DNA of 64,000 nt, taken from JBHJGM01 sp050331815 (GTDB lineage Bacteria; Verrucomicrobiota; Verrucomicrobiia; Opitutales; JBHJGM01). Positions 17,224 through 24,204 of this stretch are shown one piece after another. Each line of letters opens with the position of its first letter. The first letter of the stretch is position 1. Location of the stretch: assembly GCA_050331815.1 (NCBI GenBank), contig JBHJGM010000009.1:1-64000 (forward strand), read 5' to 3'. The notes beneath the pieces were generated by a model, which was given only the letters and a program-made list of their open reading frames with translations, was not told the DNA's origin and searched no databases. The translations under genes were made by a program, and so were the position numbers.

Positions 17224-18465
17224 TCATCCAAACACCTGCCGGAAGGCCGAATCGGTGCGTTGGAGCGCCTCGGTGATGTCGGCTTCAGTGTGGGCGGCGC
17301 AGAGGAAACCGTTGTGGTGCGGGTGCAGGAAAAGCCCATGCTCCATGCAGGCCGCGCAAAAGGTCTGCAAATCGCGGAAATCGTTTTCGTGGGCGAAACG
17401 CACGTAGGGCATGGCGGGCGGTCCGCTTAAAACAAAAGGCTTTTCATAGCGCTCGCCCAGCGCTCGCAAGCCGTCGAAAAGCTGCTTGCCGCGTTGGCGC
17501 ATCGTCTCGATAGCCTGGGTGCCTTCGATGAGTTCCAGGGTCTTGAGGGCGGCGGCCATCGGCACGGCGTTGTTCCAGTAGCTGCCTGTTAAAAAGACGC
17601 GACTGGCGGCCACCCGTAAGGGGTGGGCACCCACCGCCGCGCTGATCGGGTAGCCGTTGGCGAGCGCCTTGCAGTAGCAGGCAATGTCCGGCGTGAAGCC
17701 GAAGGCACGGTGGCTCCCACTCAGGTGCAGACGAAACCCCGCGCGAATATCGTCCAAAATCAAGAGGCTGCCCTCGCGTCTGCAGGCCGCTTCAATACCC
17801 GGCAGAAAGCCATCGGCGGGTAGCACGCTGTCCCCAAACGCCGGATGGTGAAAGGGCGTGAGAATAACCGCCGCAACCTGCCCGGCGTGGGTGCGCATCA
17901 GCTCATTGAAGCTGTCGAGGTCGTTCCAGGCAAACTCGTGGATGTGCGCGCGGTCCTCCTCAATCAGGCCGCCGTGGCCGGGCGTGCACCAGGGGTCGAC
18001 GCCGTGGTAGGCCCCCTTCACCTTGAGCACTTTCTTGCGTTGAGTCGCCTCGCGCGCCACCGAAAGCGCCCAGGTGGTCATGTCCGAGCCATTGCGGCCA
18101 AACACACCCCAGTCGGCGAAATCGATCAAGGCGCATAGGCGTTCGGCAAGTTCGACCATACGTTCAGTCGGGTGATTGAAGGCGTTGCCCGCGGCACGTT
18201 GTTGCGCGGCGGCTGACTCCACTTCCGGATGGTTGTAGCCGAGGACGTTTGGGCCGTACGCGCACATCAAATCAATGTACTCGCGGCCATCGACGTCCCA
18301 ATAACGACAGCCCTCCGCCCGGGCGGCAAAATACGGGCTGCGCAACGGCAGGTTCACCGCCGGACTGGTGTGACCGTAAACACCTCCGGGAATGACCCGG
18401 GCGGCCCGCTCGAAGAGTTCCATCGAACGTGGAAACAACGTCGGCCTGTCCTCGACTTCACTCAT
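17224..18465 (-). CDS. Class III PLP aminotransferase (glutamate-1-semialdehyde aminomutase-like)
   Basis: The 413-residue protein has the class III fold-type I pattern: YWDVDGREYIDLM near 55-67, FGRNGSDMTTWALSVAR (cofactor phosphate site), YHGVDPWCTPGH, LILDDIRAGFRL with the pyridoxal-binding Asp, and CYCKALANGYP with the Schiff-base Lys. The overall layout is closest to glutamate-1-semialdehyde 2,1-aminomutases, but the GVYGHTSPAVN opening differs from HemL's gate sequence, so it may be a specialised aminomutase or transaminase. It overlaps the next upstream gene by eight bases, implying co-transcription with the hypothetical protein and glycosyltransferase. Confidence 0.85.
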   Translation of the reverse strand: MSEVEDRPTLFPRSMELFERAARVIPGGVYGHTSPAVNLPLRSPYFAARAEGCRYWDVDGREYIDLMCAYGPNVLGYNHPEVESAAAQQRAAGNAFNHPTERMVELAERLCALIDFADWGVFGRNGSDMTTWALSVAREATQRKKVLKVKGAYHGVDPWCTPGHGGLIEEDRAHIHEFAWNDLDSFNELMRTHAGQVAAVILTPFHHPAFGDSVLPADGFLPGIEAACRREGSLLILDDIRAGFRLHLSGSHRAFGFTPDIACYCKALANGYPISAAVGAHPLRVAASRVFLTGSYWNNAVPMAAALKTLELIEGTQAIETMRQRGKQLFDGLRALGERYEKPFVLSGPPAMPYVRFAHENDFRDLQTFCAACMEHGLFLHPHHNGFLCAAHTEADITEALQRTDSAFRQVFG

Positions 18466-19228
18466 AGCGTCCTTCCAAATAATAATCCACGCGGCGCAGC
18501 AGGTACCCCAGGTGGTCCGCCAGGGCGGCGTTGCCTTCGATCACTATATCGCCCAGACCAACCGCTGCGACTTCGTCAAGCTGTCCGCGAAGGGCCGCGC
18601 TGGCAAGCGCGGGCGAGGCAAAGGTCACCGAGGCGTCGGCGCTGGGATGCGCGGGTTGCCCATCGACCTGAAGCGAGCCGACGCCCATCGCAACGACCTG
18701 CGGACCGCCCATAACTGCGCCCTCTATGAAAAAGGAAACCCGCCCTTGCGGACCGTCACGCAGCCGTTCACGCAGCCAGGGCTCACCTTTGCGGGCCAGC
18801 CAGGCCCCACCCTCAAGGGCAATTCGCAGCAGCAGCCGGGACTGCCGGGCCACGAGTTCGGTCGTTAGCGACGCCTGGTCCTCAGGATGCAGGAGACCTT
18901 CGAGGCGGCCCGTGAGCTTTTGGATCTGTAGCAGCCCGACGATGTGCCAAAAACCGCGCGTGGGCAGCGGCACCACTTTTTCACCACGCAGCGCCCGCGC
19001 CAGGCGCTGGAAACTCCCGAAGGAAAGGGCCAGCGAGGCCTGTTTATCCGGATTCGCGCCGACCATCAAGATACCTGCGGATCGCCCCTCCGCTCGAAAA
19101 TCGATCGCCAACCTGTGCGTTCGAAAAAATCGGCCGGCGTTATCCAATTCATTGACGCGTGGTAGTACCACAGCCACCGCCAGACGCGCCGCCCACTCGT
19201 CGGGTGTCCAAGGTTTGGCGGCGGTCAT
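18458..19228 (-). CDS. Hypothetical protein, possible SCP2-like lipid-binding fold
   Basis: A 256-residue soluble protein with no signal peptide or membrane segment. I do not recognise the family with confidence. The second half contains SFFIEGAVMGG, VTFASPALASAALRGQLDEV and LGDIVIEGNAALADHLGYLL, whose alternation of strands and a late small helix resembles SCP2-like sterol/lipid-carrier domains. It overlaps the glycosyltransferase upstream by four bases and the aminotransferase downstream by eight. A lipid-handling role is therefore plausible but inferred. Confidence 0.6.
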   Translation of the reverse strand: MTAAKPWTPDEWAARLAVAVVLPRVNELDNAGRFFRTHRLAIDFRAEGRSAGILMVGANPDKQASLALSFGSFQRLARALRGEKVVPLPTRGFWHIVGLLQIQKLTGRLEGLLHPEDQASLTTELVARQSRLLLRIALEGGAWLARKGEPWLRERLRDGPQGRVSFFIEGAVMGGPQVVAMGVGSLQVDGQPAHPSADASVTFASPALASAALRGQLDEVAAVGLGDIVIEGNAALADHLGYLLRRVDYYLEGRYE

Positions 19229-20385
19229 TGTTTTGTGGATACAGACTGTCCGAGTTCGTGCACCATCCGCAGAAAATCCAGCGGGTGCTCGGCCGACCGC
19301 GCCGCCTGCAGCGCCACGCGCTCGGACCGCAGTCGTGCATCGCCTTGCATGAGCGGACGAAGCAAGCCCGGCAATTGTGAAGGCCGCTTGAGCCGCCGTC
19401 CAAAACCACGTGCCCGAGCAAACTCCAGCGTGATGCGCTCCTGCGGCATCACCCCGCCGATGCCGTTAAAAATCAGCGGGCAGCCGCAGAGGATGGCCTC
19501 GCTGGTGGTGCCCGTACCCGGACGCGCAATCAACGCCGAAGCCGCCCGCAGCAACTCGGGCATTCGGTCACAATACGGCAGCGCCCGCACAGCAAACGCA
19601 TCCTGTGCACGCGCCCAGGACCGCACGGCGTTGAAAGCTGCTTCACTGCGTCCACACAGGGCAACGATCTGGGGTCGCAGTTCGGAATGCTTCAGCGCAT
19701 CGAGCAGCTTCAGGTGATTATTCGCGCTGTTGGCCCCGGTGCCCAGAACCAGAATGAACTGCTCTGGGTCGAGCTTGAGTTCCTCACGAACGAAGGTATT
19801 CCGCTCCAGATCTGTTTCCGGGGCTTCCCAGAATTTCGGATTGAGCAAAAAACCCGCGCGCATCGTTTTTTCCGGCGGCATGTTCAACCGGGCGGCTTCG
19901 TCGCAGGTTTCTGAAACCGCCCCGGCAAAATAATCAGCTGCTGGATTCACCCAAAAGCGGCTGAAGCCGTAGCCGCCATGCAGTTCACCGCAGTAGGTCG
20001 TGCAGCGAACCTGGCCGTGTAGAATCCGCCGGGCTTTGGCAAAGTAGCCGTGATTGAGGTGTGCGTGGGTGCTTACAATCACCTGCGGCCTGAACTCGCG
20101 CAGTTTGGCCTCAAAAGGTGCGGTGCCCTCCAAACCGCTGGCGTGCTCGTGCAGGCCAAGCACCTCCAGCGCATTGAAGTAGACATGGTGCAACGCCGGA
20201 CAGTGGCGTTGAATCCAGTTGTACAGATGAACCCCAAAACGGTACAGGGTCGGCCCGCTTTCGAGCGTCTGAAAGACTTCCGCCTCAATGGGCGGAGCTC
20301 CCTGCATATGAGTCCAGCGTACGAATGAGCGCGCGCGCATGTCATGGCCGCCGCCCGTGCTCGAAGTCAGCAGCAGGACCCGCAC
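19225..20385 (-). CDS. Glycosyltransferase of the MGDG synthase / diacylglycerol glucosyltransferase type (GT28)
   Basis: The 386-residue protein opens MRVLLLTSSTGGGHDMRARS, the glycine-rich loop typical of monogalactosyl-diacylglycerol synthases and processive diacylglycerol glucosyltransferases. VIVSTHAHLNHGYF is the conserved acceptor-domain stretch, and the C-terminal domain has FILVLGTGANSAN, RALPYCDRMPELLRAASALI and ARPGTGTTSEAILCGCPLI, the UDP-sugar-binding region of GT28 enzymes. It probably adds sugar to diacylglycerol or a similar lipid at the cytoplasmic membrane. gpsA, which supplies glycerol-3-phosphate for lipid synthesis, lies two genes upstream on the same strand. Confidence 0.85.
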   Translation of the reverse strand: MRVLLLTSSTGGGHDMRARSFVRWTHMQGAPPIEAEVFQTLESGPTLYRFGVHLYNWIQRHCPALHHVYFNALEVLGLHEHASGLEGTAPFEAKLREFRPQVIVSTHAHLNHGYFAKARRILHGQVRCTTYCGELHGGYGFSRFWVNPAADYFAGAVSETCDEAARLNMPPEKTMRAGFLLNPKFWEAPETDLERNTFVREELKLDPEQFILVLGTGANSANNHLKLLDALKHSELRPQIVALCGRSEAAFNAVRSWARAQDAFAVRALPYCDRMPELLRAASALIARPGTGTTSEAILCGCPLIFNGIGGVMPQERITLEFARARGFGRRLKRPSQLPGLLRPLMQGDARLRSERVALQAARSAEHPLDFLRMVHELGQSVSTKQ

Positions 20386-20391
20386 GGCCGA

Positions 20392-21009
20392 TCAATCGCT
20401 GCGCGAACGCCGGGAACGCTTGCCGCCACGGCGTTTGCGGCCCCCGCCCTTACGCGCGGCTTCACCAGCCCCGGAGTCCCCGCCCTTCTTGCCGCCCTTG
20501 CTTCCGTCCAAGCGACGGCGGCGGTTCTTGAGGATGCGCTTGAGCTTGCCCCGTAGATCGCGCCGCACGATGTAACCGATGCAGCGCTCGGTCCCGCACT
20601 TGCACGGGTGCTCCATGAAAGTGGCCAGATCGTAGCCGTAGTCGAAAGTCAGCTCTTCGCCCTCGGCAATGTCACGGCGCGAGTAGATGTAAATCTTACC
20701 GCGCTGGTTGATCGCCTCGCAATTTTCCTCGCAAGAATGGTTGATGAAACGCGCGATGTTATCGGGCACGTTGCCGTCCAGATCGTAGCGCTTGTTCAGG
20801 TCAAAAATGTAGACCAGGCCTTCGCCGCTTTCGCGCGCCTGCTCCTCCCACTCCAGCGCGCGGCGCTCGGATTCCTTCTTGGTGATTTTCTCACCGATGT
20901 ACTCGATTACGCGCGTACCCTTGGGAATGTCGGCGGTGGCAAACAGCCCCCGGTTGTGAATGCCCGACTCGCGTAACTCGTAGAGTGCTTCGCTGCTCTC
21001 GTCCCTCAT
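20392..21009 (-). CDS. SET-domain lysine methyltransferase-like protein with a basic histone-like tail
   Basis: Starting at the ATG at 21009 gives 205 residues. Residues 8-130 form a SET domain: GIHNRGLFATADIPKGTRVI, FINHSCEENCE at 88-98 (the NHSC motif that binds S-adenosylmethionine), and LTFDYGYD at 120-127 with the catalytic Tyr. Cys136, Cys138 and Cys143 resemble a post-SET zinc site. The last 54 residues are almost all Lys, Arg, Gly, Ser and Ala, like a histone H1 tail, and could bind nucleic acid or be the enzyme's own target. Bacterial SET proteins are known but scattered; function here is unknown. It follows the small hypothetical gene upstream with an 81-base gap. Confidence 0.88.
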   Translation of the reverse strand: MRDESSEALYELRESGIHNRGLFATADIPKGTRVIEYIGEKITKKESERRALEWEEQARESGEGLVYIFDLNKRYDLDGNVPDNIARFINHSCEENCEAINQRGKIYIYSRRDIAEGEELTFDYGYDLATFMEHPCKCGTERCIGYIVRRDLRGKLKRILKNRRRRLDGSKGGKKGGDSGAGEAARKGGGRKRRGGKRSRRSRSD

Positions 21010-21090
21010 TGCGTTAGCTAAAACCGCAGGTTTGGATCGGCTTTGCGAAAATGCAATGACAAAGGCGCGGCTTTGCAAAAGTCCAGCCGG

Positions 21091-21366
21091 CTAGCTCGGG
21101 AACAAGCGATTGGCCGGCACCTGTTCGTTGAGAGAACGCCGGAAGAAGGCCTCGGCTTCGGCGACGAGCTTGCTGTACTTCTTGTAGTCGCCCGTCCAGG
21201 AATTCTGGATACACACGCGTTTGAGCACGCCGCCGCTCAGCTTGCCCAGGGGGTTGTACAATGGCTGAAATTCGACGATCAGGTGTGGCTCCCGCGAGCG
21301 CTTGACGTGGATGTGCGTGCCGTCGACGCACTCTTGCTCGATCAGGATGTAGTCGCTCAGCGCCAT
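21091..21366 (-). CDS. Conserved-looking small hypothetical protein
   Basis: A 91-residue soluble protein starting MALSDYILIEQECVDGTHIH. I do not recognise it. It is rich in alternating hydrophobic and polar residues at the N-terminus (beta strands) and ends with a helical stretch (YSKLVAEAEAFFRRSL). It lies between gpsA and the SET gene on the same strand with short gaps, so it is likely part of their transcript. Confidence 0.6.
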   Translation of the reverse strand: MALSDYILIEQECVDGTHIHVKRSREPHLIVEFQPLYNPLGKLSGGVLKRVCIQNSWTGDYKKYSKLVAEAEAFFRRSLNEQVPANRLFPS

Positions 21367-21415
21367 CGTAGCCTACGTTGGCGGGAAACCTTGGAGGGGT
21401 CAACGCCTGGGCGCA

Positions 21416-22417
21416 TCAGGCCTCCGCCTTCAAATCGCGCTGCATGAGGCGCGCCATGGCTTCCTTCGGATCGGCCTGCCCATCCACGACCGCGCAAACT
21501 TCTCGCAAAATCGGTGCCTCAAGCTGGTCCTGCCGCGCCTTCTCGTAAAAAAGCCCGCTGGAGCGATGTCCTTCGACTACGCCTGCGCAGGCTTCCACCC
21601 AGTCAACAGCGGATTGTCCCTGGCCCAGCGCCACGCCAAAGCTGCGGTTGCGGCTCCAGGCTCCGTGGCTGGTGGCCACCAGATCGCCAAAGCCGCTCAA
21701 TCCGTAAAAAGTTTCGGGGCGCCCCCCCCAGGCCGTCCCCAAGCGGGTCATCTCGGCCATAGCACGCGTCAGGAGCGCGGCCCGGGCGTTGTCACCCAGC
21801 CTCAGGCCGTCACTGACGCCCGCCGCGATCGCATAAACATTCTTCAGGCTGCCACCGATCTCGACGCCGCGCACGTCGTCACTGCGGTAAACCCGCAAGG
21901 CCTCTCCGCTGAGGGCCTCCTGCATCTCGATGGCCTTGGACGCCTCCGCGCCGCTGGCCAGCACCAGCGCTGTCGGCAACCCCTGGGCGACGTCCGCCGC
22001 GTGCGACGGACCCGAAAGAATCCCGCACTGGATATCGGGCAAGGCCTCCGTCATCACCTCGCTGGGCAGCTTCGATGCTGCGGGGTCCAGACCTTTACAA
22101 AGTGCCAGCACCAACGGCTCGGCCCAGGCATCTACCAGATGGGGACGCACGCGCTCGCAGGCGGCCCGCAAGCCCGCCGAGGGACAGGCCAACACGATCA
22201 TCCGCGCCTCCATAACGACTGGGCGCACCTCGCAGCCCACCTGCAAATCGTAGGGCAGTTCGAAACCTGGCAGGTACGCCTGATTGATTCGCGAGCTGGC
22301 AATCTCCAGCGCCTGCTCGATGCGGCGCGGGGCCAGCGTCACGCGGTGTCCTTCACGCTGCAGGTGCATGGCCAACGCGGTCCCCCAAGCACCGGCACCA
22401 ATCACGGCGATGTTCAT
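21416..22417 (-). CDS. gpsA: Glycerol-3-phosphate dehydrogenase [NAD(P)+]
   Basis: GpsA reduces dihydroxyacetone phosphate to sn-glycerol-3-phosphate for phospholipid synthesis. The 333-residue protein begins with the NAD-binding IGAGAWGTALAMHL, has LSGPSHAADVAQGLPT around the dinucleotide and substrate site, and GVEIGGSLKNVYAIAAGVSDG with the catalytic Lys. NARAALLTRAMAEM and FYGLSGFGDLVAT complete the family pattern. Its start overlaps the panB stop by four bases, so the two are co-transcribed. Confidence 0.96.
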   Translation of the reverse strand: MNIAVIGAGAWGTALAMHLQREGHRVTLAPRRIEQALEIASSRINQAYLPGFELPYDLQVGCEVRPVVMEARMIVLACPSAGLRAACERVRPHLVDAWAEPLVLALCKGLDPAASKLPSEVMTEALPDIQCGILSGPSHAADVAQGLPTALVLASGAEASKAIEMQEALSGEALRVYRSDDVRGVEIGGSLKNVYAIAAGVSDGLRLGDNARAALLTRAMAEMTRLGTAWGGRPETFYGLSGFGDLVATSHGAWSRNRSFGVALGQGQSAVDWVEACAGVVEGHRSSGLFYEKARQDQLEAPILREVCAVVDGQADPKEAMARLMQRDLKAEA

Positions 22418-23205
22418 TCCGGAAAGCTCCTTTCCCGCACGGCCTGCGCGTAAGCCTCAAAGGCGGCCTGGGCAGCCGTTTTCAAGTCGGCAAATTCCTT
22501 CACAAAGCCCGGTACGTGCCCCGGGTTGAGCCCGAGCAAGTCGGTGCTGACCAGCACCTGTCCGTCGCACTTCGGACCGCAGCCAATCCCGATGGTCGGC
22601 ACCTGCAAGGCGGCGGTGATTTCGGCCGCCACGTCGGCCTGGACCATTTCCATCAACACCGAAAAGCAGCCCGCGGCTTCGAGTGCCTGGGCATCTTCGA
22701 GCAAACGGTTTCGCTCCGCGGTGTCCTTGCCAAATTTACGGTAACCGCCCAGTTCGTGAAAGCGCTGCGGCTGCAGGCCGATGTGGCCCATTACCGGGAT
22801 GCCTGAGTCCAAGAGGGGAGCCAGCTTAGGCGCGAGGGAACGCCCGCCCTCGATCTTCAGGGCATCCGCCCCGCCCTCCTGCATCAGGCGCCCCCCGGCC
22901 TCCAGCAGTGTGCCGTTGGCCCCAAAGGCGATCCCGAAGGGCAGATCCGCGATAACCATGGCGCTTGGACGGGCCCGGCGGACCGCCGCGGTGTGGTGAA
23001 GCATCATCTCCAACGTAACCGGCACGGTCGTATCGAAGCCCAACAGCGTCGTGCCCACCGAGTCGCCCACCAAGAGACAATCCACGCCCGCGGCGTCCGC
23101 CAGCTTCGCGGTGATCGCGTCGTAGGCGGTCACCATGACGAGGGGGCGTTCACCCTTGCATTGGCGAAAGCTGCGGGTGTTCATGGGCGTGTCCTTGGAT
23201 GGCAT
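22414..23205 (-). CDS. panB: 3-methyl-2-oxobutanoate hydroxymethyltransferase
   Basis: PanB makes ketopantoate, the first step of pantothenate and coenzyme A synthesis, from 2-oxoisovalerate and methylene-tetrahydrofolate. The 263-residue protein has MVTAYDAITAKLADAAGVD, LLVGDSVGTTLLGFD with metal-ligand Asp, MVIADLPFG, ALKIEGG and VMGHIGLQPQ, in the normal order. An alternative start at 23184 (MNTRSFRQCKG) would remove seven residues. It leads the panB-gpsA pair. Confidence 0.96.
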   Translation of the reverse strand: MPSKDTPMNTRSFRQCKGERPLVMVTAYDAITAKLADAAGVDCLLVGDSVGTTLLGFDTTVPVTLEMMLHHTAAVRRARPSAMVIADLPFGIAFGANGTLLEAGGRLMQEGGADALKIEGGRSLAPKLAPLLDSGIPVMGHIGLQPQRFHELGGYRKFGKDTAERNRLLEDAQALEAAGCFSVLMEMVQADVAAEITAALQVPTIGIGCGPKCDGQVLVSTDLLGLNPGHVPGFVKEFADLKTAAQAAFEAYAQAVRERSFPE

Positions 23206-23268
23206 TGATGCTAAAAAACGGGAGCTTTCGTGCGATGGCCCCTGGGGGCAAGCTCACAACCCAACCGG

Positions 23269-23529
23269 ATGTTCCAACCGATCTACCGATGGCTCTGGCG
23301 GCGACGGATGCGCAAACCCTCGCGCACGCTGCTGATGGGCGGCCAGGAGGCCCGGGCGACCATGCCGTTGTGGCGGCACCGTCCGCTGACGCGCGCCGTC
23401 TTTACTCGGGCCGACCGCTGGGGCTACCTTTGGCGGTGGACGCGGCGGATGGCGCTGGCCATTGGGTTGGTCTTCCTGCTGTGGTTTGCCTACGAGAGCC
23501 TCGGCGCGATTGGGTTTTTTCAACGCTGA
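23269..23529 (+). CDS. Small putative membrane protein
   Basis: From the ATG at 23269 this frame encodes 86 residues, very basic at the start (YRWLWRRRMRKPSRTLL) with one hydrophobic segment near the end (ALAIGLVFLLWFAYESLG). A GTG at 23230 could add 13 residues. It lies between divergent panB and fabA. It could be a genuine single-pass membrane protein; there is no family I recognise. Confidence 0.4.
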   Translation: MFQPIYRWLWRRRMRKPSRTLLMGGQEARATMPLWRHRPLTRAVFTRADRWGYLWRWTRRMALAIGLVFLLWFAYESLGAIGFFQR

Positions 23530-23661
23530 GGTGTCCGCTGCTTGCGTCAAGAAAACGGTTGCCTTAACCGCCTGCCCACAGGAACATCCGCCATTCAAGA
23601 CGACGCGCCAAACGGACGGGAGGGAACGTCCGGGCCGCCGCACCCCGTTTCACCGTACACC

Positions 23662-24204
23662 ATGCTAGCTACGTCGTTTCGCGAAAAAACCGCGTTTGAC
23701 CGGGAAGATCTGCTGCGCTGCGCGCGCGGCGAAGTTTTTGGGCCGGAAAATGGACGCCTGCCCCTGCCCAACCTGCTCATGTTCGACCGCATCGTGTCGG
23801 TCGAGATCGATGGCGGGCGGCACGGCTACGGACAGGTCGTGGCCGAGTTCGACATCAATCCCGACCTCTGGTTTTTCAAGTGCCACTTTCTGGGCGACCC
23901 GGTCATGCCTGGCTGCCTCGGCCTCGATGCAATGTGGCAACTGCTGGGCTTTTTCCTGACCTGGAAGGGTTGTCCCGGTCTCGGGCGAGCCCTCGGCGTA
24001 GGCGATGTACGCTTTCGTGGCCAGGTGCAGCCCGACGCCAAACTCGTGCGCTACATCATCGACGTGCGACGCATCGTCGAGCGCAAGTTTACTCTCGGCA
24101 TCGGCGATGGCGTGCTCGAATCCGACGGCCAGCCGATCTATCACGTGGAGGGGCTGCGGGTCGGGCTCTTCACCGACCTCAAGGAAGGCGCGGAGAATTC
24201 CTGA
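23662..24204 (+). CDS. fabA: 3-hydroxyacyl-[acyl-carrier-protein] dehydratase FabA
   Basis: FabA dehydrates 3-hydroxyacyl-ACP and isomerises trans-2- to cis-3-decenoyl-ACP, the branch point to unsaturated fatty acids. The 180-residue protein from the ATG at 23662 has the hot-dog fold signature FKCHFLGDPVMPGCLGLDAM with catalytic His75 and Asp89, close to the E. coli length. Residues before this start in the longer frame have no family match. The usual partner fabB is not adjacent; the gene ends inside the 3' end of the convergent helicase gene (26-base overlap). Confidence 0.93.
   Translation: MLATSFREKTAFDREDLLRCARGEVFGPENGRLPLPNLLMFDRIVSVEIDGGRHGYGQVVAEFDINPDLWFFKCHFLGDPVMPGCLGLDAMWQLLGFFLTWKGCPGLGRALGVGDVRFRGQVQPDAKLVRYIIDVRRIVERKFTLGIGDGVLESDGQPIYHVEGLRVGLFTDLKEGAENS

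Noticed and set aside
5245..21009. A combined chromatin-like modification system from the deacetylase, GNAT and SET genes
   Set aside because: The genes are about 15 kb apart in different transcripts, and the deacetylase family has many small-molecule substrates, so linkage is not supported.
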